NCBI GenBank assembly: GCA_964625175.1
Contig: CAZVAO010000062.1
Coordinates: 1-14,063 of the forward strand
DNA length: 14,063 bases
Direction: 5' to 3'
From: CAZVAO01 sp964625175
GTDB taxonomy: Bacteria; Bacillota; UBA994; PWPR01
Below the pieces are notes generated by a model. The model was given only the letters and a program-made list of their open reading frames with translations, was not told where the DNA came from and did no database searches. The position numbers were made by a program, and so were the translations under genes. Position 1 is the first letter of the stretch. Every line of letters starts with the position of its first letter. Shown here in pieces: positions 1 to 6,351 of the stretch.

Positions 1-1765
1 CTACACTTTGACTATTATCATCGGATCCTGCCCATACTGCACAGGCTAAATCTGGTGTGTAGCCAACAAACCACCCATCGTGCTTACCTTCGCTCGTGCC
101 GGTTTTAGCTGCTGCAGGGCGACCAATCGGTTGTGCAAGATAAGACGCCGTACCACCCTCAGCTAAAACAGACTTCAGCAGGTCTGTCATTAACCAAGCA
201 ACATCCTCACCAATTACACGTTCCCGTGAAGGTGTGTTTTCGATTAATATATTGCCGTACTTATCCTCGATCTTGCGAATATAATAGGGATTATTGCGGT
301 AACCACCACTAGCAAAAGTGGCATAGGCATTTGCCATTTCTAAAGGTGTGACTGGACTTACCCCAAGTGGGAGGCTTAAGACGGGATCAAGTTCTGACTC
401 GATACCAAGGCGGTGAGCCATTTCTATCATAGCCGTAGACCAAGGCCCCCTAAAGGGGTCTGCACTCATCAGATAATTGAGTTCGATAGCTGCAATGTTA
501 CTCGATTTAGCCAAGGCCGTGCGCATGGTGATCGCCCCGAAATAAGTATCTGCATGCAATTCAGAAGGTTCATACGGGGATTGACCTTGGATATCAAACT
601 GGGTTGGTGCACTATGTAAGATGCTGGCGGCGGTATATGACTGACTCTCGAGCGCAGCGGCATAGAGAAACGGTTTGAATGTTGAGCCCGCTGGACGTTC
701 TGCAAAAACGCGATTCCACGTGCTTTGTTGTAAATCTCGGCTACCCACCATCGCTTTAATTTCACCATTTTGGGGATCAATTGCGACTAGGGCCGTTTCC
801 AATCCAGCATTCGTATCTTGAGCATCCCACTGTTCCACTGCACTCTCTGCTGCTTCCTGCATCATCGTATTCATCGTCGTATAAATCTTTAATCCCCCAC
901 TACGCATCAGCTCATTAAATTCCTCGCTATTTTGGAGATCAGAGAATTCGTTTGTTAGGTATTCTAGGACAGCGTTGCGAAAATGGTCAATATTTTTGCC
1001 TGTCTGATTATTCCCCGCAACAACAATCGCTTGTGCCTTAGCGGCAATCATTTCTTCTTCGGTCAGGAAGCCCAATTCGGTCATCCTGTTGAGAACAATA
1101 TCCCTGCGCGTCGTTGCGCGGTCCAAGGATACATAAGGGGAGTAATTTCCTGGACTCCTAATGATTCCGGCGATTGTCGCAGACTCGCTCAAAGTCAGTT
1201 CACTGACCGTTTTGCCAAAATAGAGCTGGGCGGCTGACTCGACACCGTACACCCCATGCCCCATGTAAATGACGTTGCAGTAAAACTCTAGAATTTCATC
1301 TTTCGTATAGATTGTCTCAAGTTTAACAGAAGTGATTGCCTCGATAATCTTGCGCGAGTACTTCTTTTCTTGTCCCAAGAATTCATATGAATTGCGCGCC
1401 ATTTGTTGGGTAATCGTACTACCGCCTGGACCGTAGAGTGTCATATTCTTAAAATTAGTGAAAACCGCTCGGGCAATCCCCAACAAATCCACCCCACGGT
1501 GCTCATAGAACCGATGATCTTCAATCGCTACAATCGCATGCTGCAAATCGGTGGGGATCTGGTTAATATCTACTTCAAATCGTTTAATCGAACCCAAGGT
1601 CGTTACCATATTCCCTTGGTCATCATATATTTCGCTCGAAATTGGGATTGTTGGTGGAGGAAGTTGGCGCGTAAAATAATATGCAAACGTAATGCCTGCA
1701 AAAATAGTCGCAAAAAGCGCCGCAAATCCTATGATCAGCAACATCCAACGGCCAATCCTTTTCAT
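1..1765 (-). CDS. Class A penicillin-binding protein (bifunctional transglycosylase/transpeptidase), 3' end cut by window edge
   Basis: This gene polymerises lipid II into glycan strands and cross-links the stem peptides on the outer face of the membrane. The first 588 codons are present; the C-terminus lies outside the window. The order is: a short cytoplasmic basic start, one membrane anchor (about residues 8-30), a glycosyltransferase domain and a transpeptidase domain. Glycosyltransferase motifs are EDHRFYEH with catalytic Glu82, GGSTITQQ (114-121), RKIIE (138-142) and the KDEILEFYCN/YGVESAAQLYFGK block (155-185). The transpeptidase has the active-site S361-TFK tetrad, the S421-S-N motif and KTGT near residue 554. 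All catalytic residues are present, so it should be functional. The start is supported by a GGAAAGGGG-type ribosome binding site just upstream. It is divergent from the phosphoesterase gene. The family is certain; which PBP paralogue (PbpF/PbpG/PBP1A type) cannot be told. Confidence 0.95.
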   Translation of the reverse strand, partial: MKRIGRWMLLIIGFAALFATIFAGITFAYYFTRQLPPPTIPISSEIYDDQGNMVTTLGSIKRFEVDINQIPTDLQHAIVAIEDHRFYEHRGVDLLGIARAVFTNFKNMTLYGPGGSTITQQMARNSYEFLGQEKKYSRKIIEAITSVKLETIYTKDEILEFYCNVIYMGHGVYGVESAAQLYFGKTVSELTLSESATIAGIIRSPGNYSPYVSLDRATTRRDIVLNRMTELGFLTEEEMIAAKAQAIVVAGNNQTGKNIDHFRNAVLEYLTNEFSDLQNSEEFNELMRSGGLKIYTTMNTMMQEAAESAVEQWDAQDTNAGLETALVAIDPQNGEIKAMVGSRDLQQSTWNRVFAERPAGSTFKPFLYAAALESQSYTAASILHSAPTQFDIQGQSPYEPSELHADTYFGAITMRTALAKSSNIAAIELNYLMSADPFRGPWSTAMIEMAHRLGIESELDPVLSLPLGVSPVTPLEMANAYATFASGGYRNNPYYIRKIEDKYGNILIENTPSRERVIGEDVAWLMTDLLKSVLAEGGTASYLAQPIGRPAAAKTGTSEGKHDGWFVGYTPDLACAVWAGSDDNSQSV

Positions 1766-1905
1766 GACACAACCACCCCTTTCCCTATAATTAATCGTAT
1801 ATCAAAGAATACCAGAATAAAGATATGAATACAAGAAACAGGCCCGGGGCCACTTCTCCACGCTCTGAATCGAAATCTAAGGGTTTCATCCATCTGCCGA
1901 CCTAA

Positions 1906-1911
1906 ATTATA
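1906..1911 (-). promoter_or_regulatory. Candidate -10 box for the penicillin-binding protein gene
   Basis: A perfect TATAAT on the minus strand lies about 140 bases upstream of the PBP start. No good -35 box is found at 17 bases; TTAACA sits 20 bases away. Assigned on the -10 match and position only. It would give a leader of roughly 130 bases. Confidence 0.35.
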
Positions 1912-1931
1912 CCCAGAACACCATTTATTTA

Positions 1932-1940
1932 TGTTAAAAT
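1932..1940 (+). promoter_or_regulatory. Candidate extended -10 promoter for the phosphoesterase gene
   Basis: TGTTAAAAT fits an extended -10 (TG, one base, TAAAAT) and ends 32 bases before the chosen start codon. The -35 region is poor, as is common for extended -10 promoters. It lies back to back with the candidate PBP promoter. Confidence 0.4.
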
Positions 1941-1956
1941 GGATTAGACAACACAC

Positions 1957-1964
1957 AAGGGGGA
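1957..1964 (+). promoter_or_regulatory. Ribosome binding site fixing the phosphoesterase start
   Basis: AAGGGGGA ends 8 bases before the ATG at 1973. An in-frame ATG at 1931 has no such site and lies within the promoter candidate, so 1973 is preferred. Confidence 0.7.
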
Positions 1965-1972
1965 TATCTAAA

Positions 1973-2491
1973 ATGTTAATAGGTGTTATTTCTGATACAC
2001 ATGTGACCAAAGGTGAGTGTTTACAGGCGTCTGTATTCCAATTACAAGAGGCTATATTTCAAGTTTTTAAAGATGTTGATTTAATCATGCATGCAGGCGA
2101 TATTTTTTCTGTGGAGACCCTTAAGCAGCTGAGCACTATTGCCCCCGTCGTAGCCGTAGCAGGGAATGGTGACAGCGCAGAATTGGCTCATGAGCTCGGT
2201 TATCAACGCACCGTCTATGCCCAAGGGCTCACCATTGGATTAGCCCACGGCCATCACGGCCATTCGACACCAGATGGCACCGTACGATCTTGTGCTTGGT
2301 TCAAAGATGCCGACATTGTTATCGGCGGACACACCCATCTTCCCGTCTGGGAGCAACAGCCCGACGGCGTGTGGTTCCTTAACCCAGGATCAACGGGCGT
2401 GCCCAAGGTAGAGCGCGGAGCATCGGTCGCACTCCTCACGATTGAAGGCTCAACATTCGACGCAGAAATTATCTACCTCGATGAGGTTTAG
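1973..2491 (+). CDS. yfcE: YfcE/MJ0936-type metallophosphoesterase
   Basis: A 172-residue protein of the small calcineurin-like phosphoesterase family whose members (E. coli YfcE, B. subtilis YsnB) are two-metal phosphodiesterases of uncertain natural substrate. It consists of the core domain alone, as usual for the family. All metal-ligand motifs are visible: D8-T-H10 at the N-terminus, G-D43, G-N65 (as GNGD where GNCD or GNHD is commoner), A-H92-G, and G-H120-T-H122. They are followed by the family's NPGS motif at 137-140. No signal peptide or membrane segment is present, so it is cytosolic. Translation from ATG 1973 starts directly at the first beta strand (MLIGVISDTH) and has a strong ribosome binding site; the longer reading from 1931 adds 14 residues without family support. 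It is monocistronic: own candidate promoter and a strong terminator downstream. Confidence 0.92.
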   Translation: MLIGVISDTHVTKGECLQASVFQLQEAIFQVFKDVDLIMHAGDIFSVETLKQLSTIAPVVAVAGNGDSAELAHELGYQRTVYAQGLTIGLAHGHHGHSTPDGTVRSCAWFKDADIVIGGHTHLPVWEQQPDGVWFLNPGSTGVPKVERGASVALLTIEGSTFDAEIIYLDEV

Positions 2492-2583
2492 GTCGGCTTT
2501 TAGTGGAAAGATGGCTGGGCGCTGAAATTTTAGTGCTTGCCATTCTTACACTTATATAATAATTCTTGATGCCTATTATTGTG

Positions 2584-2623
2584 GGCTGTTGCACTGAGAG
2601 ATTGGTGCGACAGCCTTTTTCTT
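2584..2623 (+). terminator. Rho-independent terminator after the phosphoesterase gene
   Basis: An 11-bp stem (GGCTGTTGCAC with GTGCGACAGCC, including one G-U pair) and a 10-base loop are followed by TTTTTCTT. It lies about 90 bases after the stop codon. Confidence 0.88.
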
Positions 2624-2839
2624 ATGAGGTCACAATCTTACAGAAAGCGTGATCTCAAGACTAAACAGAAGTCATTGCTGAATAGCCGATGGTGCTTCTG
2701 GCTATGGGCAAAGTAATTCAAAGAATAGAACGATTACTAGAATCTTTGTATATTTTGATTAGGCGTGTTACTGACTGTTATCAATGGTTAAGCGGGCATA
2801 ATCCTTCACCTAATAAATTTGTAATCCAAATAATAAGTA
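2624..2839. other. Intergenic stretch without a supported gene
   Basis: Between the terminator and the kinase promoter I see no RNA gene, repeat or mobile element. A short reading frame (2689 or 2704 to 2868) has no ribosome binding site and overlaps the promoter, so it is not called as a gene. Confidence 0.5.
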
Positions 2840-2869
2840 TTAACTCTGGATTTTTGATTATGCTATAAT
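2840..2869 (+). promoter_or_regulatory. Promoter of the PAS histidine kinase gene
   Basis: A perfect extended -10, TGCTATAAT (2861-2869), has TTAACT (2840-2845) 18 bases upstream as a four-of-six -35. Transcription would start near 2876, about 125 bases before the start codon. Confidence 0.6.
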
Positions 2870-2987
2870 AGGGTCATACTTCACATGTTTCCATAACTAT
2901 TTTCAAACAAACTCTAACAATTGAATTGGGGCAAATAAATAATGCCAGGATTAAATTGAACCCCATGAAATTCATTGATCATTTAAG

Positions 2988-2994
2988 TAAGGAG
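2988..2994 (+). promoter_or_regulatory. Ribosome binding site fixing the kinase start
   Basis: TAAGGAG ends 6 bases before ATG 3001. The frame is open upstream, with TTG at 2926 and ATG at 2965, but neither has a ribosome binding site. Confidence 0.75.
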
Positions 2995-3000
2995 CATAAA

Positions 3001-4848
3001 ATGAAAATCGGCCACTACAAAGAAATCTTTCATAATTCACCGCTTGGTGTTTATACTGTCAATGAGAACGGCAATTTCATAGAGGTAAATGAGGCAGCCT
3101 GTGCAATCACTGGATATACAGCGTCTGAACTGGTTAGTATGAATTTATCTGATTTAATGCGGAGTAACGACAAGACAATTATAAAAGATCAATTCAACCG
3201 ACTAAAGATTTTGTTGCCAACCGATATTGTCCTTAATATAATCACCAAGGATGGCGCCCATCATATCGTAAAAGCCCATGTTTTTTGCATATCTGAAAAT
3301 TATTATGCTGGGTTTGTTAAGGATATTACAGACCAAATATTAGACGAAAGAGCAATGAAAGCGCGTGAAGCGCATTATAAGGCCTTATTTGAAAATTCTG
3401 GGTTAGCGATGGGCTATTACAAACTTGATGGTACTTTAGGATACATAAATAAGCAAGCTGCCAATTTGATTTTTGGCGGGGATCCCAAAGATTACATTGG
3501 GAAATCCATATATGAGATTCATCCAAAAGAAACGGCCGATCGCGCCATGAAACGGATTCTTAACACTGCAACTCAAATCGAACCTCAGCGATATGAGAAT
3601 CTCATGCAAACACCTAACGGAGCCCGGTGGTTTTCGAGCGTCTATAGTAAGTTTGTCGGCGCAGATGGTGAAATAGTTGGCGCCTATATTACCACAAGTG
3701 ATATTACTGAGCAAAAGAAAGCCTTGCAAGAAAGTGAAGGACTTTATCAGTCATTATTTGAGAATTCTGGATTAGCAACACTGTACTATACAGCGGATGG
3801 CACCATAATATCGCAAAACATAAGAGCCGCACAGGATTTGGGTGGCACGCCTTCAGATTTTATTGGCAAGTCTATATACGAAATATATCCAAATAACTAT
3901 GCGAATGAAATCATGGGTCGCATTAAAAGGGCTCTAATATGTGATGAACCACACCAATATGAAATTCTTGCTGAATTACCTACTGGGAAAAAGTGGTTTT
4001 CGAGTACCTATAGTCGCATCATGAGTGAGGATGGCGAGGTGCTCGGTGTTCAAGTCGTTGGTGTTGATATAACCGAACAAAAATTAATCGAGGAAGAAAG
4101 AAAGGCGTTTGATGCACAATTAAGAAGTCAGCAGCGTTTAGAGTCAATCGGCACCTTGGCAAGTGGAGTAGCCCATGAAATCAATAATCCGATTAATGGC
4201 ATATTAAACTATGGCCAAATCATACTCGATTCAGAGTCACAAAATCCAAGTATAGAAGACTATGCGAAGGAAATCATTCGTGAAACGAAACGTGTCTCTG
4301 TCATTGTCAAAAATCTCTTGGAGTTCTCTCGACAAAACCATGAAGACTATCTTTATGCCAGCCCCGAGGAAATCATTCTGAAAACGCTATCGTTGATTAA
4401 GACTGTTTTACGGCACGATCAAATTGAACTAACGATTGATCTTGCGGATGACTTACCACAGATTAAGTGCAGAAGCCAGCAGATTGAGCAGGTAATCATG
4501 AATTTAGTGACCAATGCCCGAGATGCCTTGAATGAGAGATATCCCCAATACCACGTGAATAAAAAGATTAACATCCGATGTAGGTCATTAAATATGAATG
4601 GACAAGAGGGCATTCGCTGTTTGGTCGAAGATTTTGGAGGTGGCATCTCGCAAGACATTATGGAGAATATTTTTGAGCCTTTCTTCACCACCAAGGGTCG
4701 ATCACAAGGAACGGGGCTGGGTCTATATATCAGCCAGGGCATTATCAAGGACCACCATGGATCCATTTGGGTAGAATCTGAGGAGGGCGAGTATACGCGT
4801 TTTATAGTCGAGCTACCCTGTGATTATGAACAGGAGCTTCAAGGATAA
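3001..4848 (+). CDS. Soluble orphan sensor histidine kinase with three PAS domains
   Basis: A 615-residue kinase that would sense a signal through PAS domains, autophosphorylate on histidine and pass the phosphate to a response regulator. Domains: PAS1 about 5-115, PAS2 about 123-238, PAS3 about 247-360, a short coiled linker, then the dimerisation domain with H-box GVAHEINNP (His392) and the ATPase domain. The ATPase has an N-box (N501-LVTN), a G1 box (E-D544-FGGGI), an F-box IFEPFFTTK and a G2 box GTGLGLYIS beginning at Gly570. The H-box resembles the NtrB-like class. No membrane segment is predicted, so it should sense a cytoplasmic cue such as redox state or a ligand. PAS2 and PAS3 are a tandem duplication. 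The G1 box reads DFG where DNG is usual. No response regulator gene is adjacent, so the partner must be elsewhere. It has its own promoter. Confidence 0.93.
   Translation: MKIGHYKEIFHNSPLGVYTVNENGNFIEVNEAACAITGYTASELVSMNLSDLMRSNDKTIIKDQFNRLKILLPTDIVLNIITKDGAHHIVKAHVFCISENYYAGFVKDITDQILDERAMKAREAHYKALFENSGLAMGYYKLDGTLGYINKQAANLIFGGDPKDYIGKSIYEIHPKETADRAMKRILNTATQIEPQRYENLMQTPNGARWFSSVYSKFVGADGEIVGAYITTSDITEQKKALQESEGLYQSLFENSGLATLYYTADGTIISQNIRAAQDLGGTPSDFIGKSIYEIYPNNYANEIMGRIKRALICDEPHQYEILAELPTGKKWFSSTYSRIMSEDGEVLGVQVVGVDITEQKLIEEERKAFDAQLRSQQRLESIGTLASGVAHEINNPINGILNYGQIILDSESQNPSIEDYAKEIIRETKRVSVIVKNLLEFSRQNHEDYLYASPEEIILKTLSLIKTVLRHDQIELTIDLADDLPQIKCRSQQIEQVIMNLVTNARDALNERYPQYHVNKKINIRCRSLNMNGQEGIRCLVEDFGGGISQDIMENIFEPFFTTKGRSQGTGLGLYISQGIIKDHHGSIWVESEEGEYTRFIVELPCDYEQELQG
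3388..4080 (+). repeat. In-gene tandem duplication encoding PAS2 and PAS3
   Basis: Residues 130-238 (bases 3388-3714) and 253-360 (bases 3757-4080) align with a single one-residue gap. By hand count about 54 of 109 positions are identical. Shared blocks are FENSGLA, DGT, IGKSIYEI, WFSS and the terminal DITEQ. The stretch TGGTTTTCGAG is identical at the DNA level in both copies. PAS1 is clearly more distant. Confidence 0.85.
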
Positions 4849-4882
4849 CTTTTTGCTAAACGCCTAATCAATATTAACGAAT

Positions 4883-4936
4883 ACCTGTCCCTGGTGTTTC
4901 GCTTTTGCAACAGCCAGAACCGTCCCCGGTGTTTCG
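4883..4936. repeat. REP-like repeat pair
   Basis: Two 19-base copies (4883-4901 and 4918-4936) match at 16 positions around the core GTCCC-Y-GGTGTTTCG and lie 35 bases apart in the same direction. They fall between the kinase stop and the terminator of the opposing operon. Short GC-rich elements of this type (reading GGGGACGGTT on the other strand) are, as I recall, scattered through several Bacillota genomes, in some cases beside REP-associated transposases. No transposase is present here. Confidence 0.5.
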
Positions 4937-5008
4937 GGTACGTTTTCAAATCTTAAATTTACCCATTTCTTTTAAACGGATCTAATGAGCAACTTTATTC
5001 CAACACCT

Positions 5009-5045
5009 AAAAAAGCAGGCCTCTTCATTTTCAAGGGACCTGCTT
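5009..5045 (-). terminator. Rho-independent terminator of the desulfhydrase/small peptide operon
   Basis: On the minus strand AAGCAGG pairs with CCTGCTT and the stem continues inward (TCCCTT with AAGAGG, one mismatch) around a 7-base loop, followed by a run of T. It begins 6 bases after the stop codon of the 38-residue reading frame. The plus strand lacks a T tract, so it serves the minus-strand operon. Confidence 0.85.
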
Positions 5046-5050
5046 ATTGA

Positions 5051-5167
5051 TTATATAAAGATGTAAGGTCCTTCTAAACTGCCGAAAGTCAAATAAATAA
5101 TAAACACGCTGATCAGCATCATACTTCCCAACAAAACGTAATGTTTGAGCAGTAAATGCTTCATCAT
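5051..5167 (-). CDS. Small single-pass membrane protein, 38 aa, function unknown
   Basis: The reading frame begins ATG ATG at 5167 and stops at TAA 5051. A very strong ribosome binding site (AAGGAGGAG) ends 3-4 bases before the first ATG and about 6 before the second, so the second ATG may be the real start. The peptide has a short basic N-terminus (MMKHLLLKH), a continuous hydrophobic stretch of about 20 residues (10-29), and a short tail ending in GPYIFI. One membrane helix is therefore expected. It starts 15 bases after the stop of the desulfhydrase gene and the operon terminator begins 6 bases after its own stop, so it fits the transcript exactly. I do not recognise a family. A role beside the upstream enzyme is inference from position only. 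Confidence 0.65.
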   Translation of the reverse strand: MMKHLLLKHYVLLGSMMLISVFIIYLTFGSLEGPYIFI

Positions 5168-5182
5168 CGACTCCTCCTTATC

Positions 5183-6181
5183 TTACTTGCTAATGTCAAA
5201 ATGCGGTTTCCAATATAAATCGGTTTCCGCAAAGAGCGCGGGGGCCCCACCTGTATGCAAAAACATTGTGGTGCTGTCTTGGCTAACACGACCGTCCTCT
5301 AGCATACCCAATAAGCCAGATAAACCCTTCGCCGTGTAAACAGGGTCGATGATAATACCCTCTAAGGTCGCACAATATTCCAAAGCTTTTTGCGATAACT
5401 CCGTTGGACGACCATAACCATCTCCCACAAACTCATCGTATACCGCAACTGGATGGATTTTTGTCGTATCTATTTCTAAGTATTCACCCAATTCAGCAAT
5501 TAACGTCTCTACTCGTGCTGTAATATCCGCCTGAGGCCCTGAAACACTGATGCCGATAATCTTAGCCCTCAGCCCGCCCATATAGGTGCCCATCATCAGT
5601 CCGGCTTGCGTTCCACCTGACCCTGTTGCTATAAAGATATAATCTGGATCAATATTCTCGGCTTTACATTGCTCTGCTATTTCCAAACCCGCCTGTACAT
5701 AACCCATGGCGCCTAAGACATTTGAGCCACCAAGCGGCACTATATACGGCTTACGTCCTTGCTTACGATATGCTTCCGCCACCTCTTCCATCTTTACATC
5801 ACGATCCATGTCGCCTGCAAAAACCCAGTTAGCACCCAAAAGCTGGTCTAACACCATATTGCCTTGCACGGTTTTTATTTCATCACCACTAAAAATCAAT
5901 GTTGCATCCATACCACAGGCGCGTGCGGCGGCAGCGGTCATGCGACAGTGGTTCGATTGCGGTCCGCCTACAGTGAGCACAACGTCCGCCTTCTGTTCAA
6001 GTGCTTCCGCCATCAAAAACTCCAGTTTACGTGCTTTATTACCCCCCAATGCTAGTCCCGTCTGGTCATCGCGCTTTATATATAGATTCTCTACGTTAAT
6101 GGCCTTTGCCAAGCGCTCCAACTTTTGCAGCGGAGTCGGTGAAAAAGCCAATTGGACTCGGGGTATTTGATCAAATTTCAT
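5183..6181 (-). CDS. dcyD: D-cysteine desulfhydrase-type PLP enzyme
   Basis: A 332-residue fold-type II PLP enzyme of the D-cysteine desulfhydrase/ACC deaminase family, close to the 328 residues of E. coli DcyD. The likely reaction is D-cysteine to pyruvate, sulfide and ammonia in the cytosol. Visible features are the PLP lysine K49 in GGNKARKLE, the QSNH motif with Ser76 as the candidate nucleophile, the phosphate-binding loop TGSGGT (186-191) and Tyr282 in PVY. Two positions separate the subfamilies: ACC deaminases have Glu after PVY and Leu in HLGG, whereas here they are Thr283 (PVYT) and Thr310 (HTGG). This argues against ACC deaminase. AGGAGG lies 7 bases before the ATG. It is followed 15 bases later by a 38-codon membrane peptide gene. 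A 14-bp palindrome lies just upstream of the ribosome binding site. Other small D-amino-acid substrates are not excluded. Confidence 0.87.
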   Translation of the reverse strand: MKFDQIPRVQLAFSPTPLQKLERLAKAINVENLYIKRDDQTGLALGGNKARKLEFLMAEALEQKADVVLTVGGPQSNHCRMTAAAARACGMDATLIFSGDEIKTVQGNMVLDQLLGANWVFAGDMDRDVKMEEVAEAYRKQGRKPYIVPLGGSNVLGAMGYVQAGLEIAEQCKAENIDPDYIFIATGSGGTQAGLMMGTYMGGLRAKIIGISVSGPQADITARVETLIAELGEYLEIDTTKIHPVAVYDEFVGDGYGRPTELSQKALEYCATLEGIIIDPVYTAKGLSGLLGMLEDGRVSQDSTTMFLHTGGAPALFAETDLYWKPHFDISK

Positions 6182-6203
6182 AGTCTAACCTCCTGTTATT
6201 CAT

Positions 6204-6217
6204 CGAATAGCTATTCG
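6204..6217. promoter_or_regulatory. Perfect 14-bp palindrome upstream of the desulfhydrase gene, possible operator
   Basis: CGAATAGCTATTCG reads identically on both strands. It lies 23 bases upstream of the desulfhydrase start and about 10 bases before its ribosome binding site. This suits a repressor operator or a small leader hairpin. No regulator gene is adjacent. Confidence 0.4.
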
Positions 6218-6244
6218 CTATTTTACACTTGATTCCTGCCCCCC

Positions 6245-6272
6245 TTTACAGAGAGCCGCAACTGAGTATAAT
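6245..6272 (+). promoter_or_regulatory. Promoter of the ArgRS-like/rpoE operon
   Basis: TTTACA (6245-6250), five of six to the -35 consensus, is followed after 16 bases by a perfect TATAAT (6267-6272). Transcription would start near 6279, giving a leader of about 73 bases. Confidence 0.65.
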
Positions 6273-6318
6273 AGACAATACAAATGCTTCAATAATATAT
6301 CTATTATTTCACAAACAA

Positions 6319-6334
6319 AACGATTTTAATCGTT
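6319..6334. repeat. Inverted repeat in the leader of the ArgRS-like gene
   Basis: AACGATT and AATCGTT are separated by two bases. The 7-bp arms are perfect and lie between the promoter and the ribosome binding site. It could be an operator half-site pair; as RNA the two-base loop makes a hairpin strained. Confidence 0.35.
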
Positions 6335-6351
6335 AGAATGGTGGTGACCTA

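Noticed and set aside
1403..1828. Plus-strand frame opposite the penicillin-binding protein
   Set aside because: Shadow of the PBP glycosyltransferase region on the other strand; no own ribosome binding site or family signal.
1841..1851. GC-rich near-palindrome GGCCCGGGGCC upstream of the PBP gene
   Set aside because: Imperfect, short, and not placed relative to a promoter or terminator in a meaningful way.
2689..2868. Short plus-strand reading frame of 59 codons (or 54 from ATG 2704) ahead of the kinase
   Set aside because: No ribosome binding site before either ATG, no recognisable sequence, and its end overlaps the kinase promoter; likely chance.
2926..3000. N-terminal extension of the kinase from TTG 2926 or ATG 2965
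   Set aside because: Neither start has a ribosome binding site, while ATG 3001 has TAAGGAG at ideal spacing and begins directly at PAS1.
5706..6170. Long plus-strand frame opposite the desulfhydrase gene
   Set aside because: Antisense shadow of a clearly conserved PLP enzyme; its translation resembles no family.
5183..6181. ACC deaminase assignment for the PLP enzyme
   Set aside because: The residues after PVY and in H-x-GG are Thr rather than the Glu and Leu that mark ACC deaminases.
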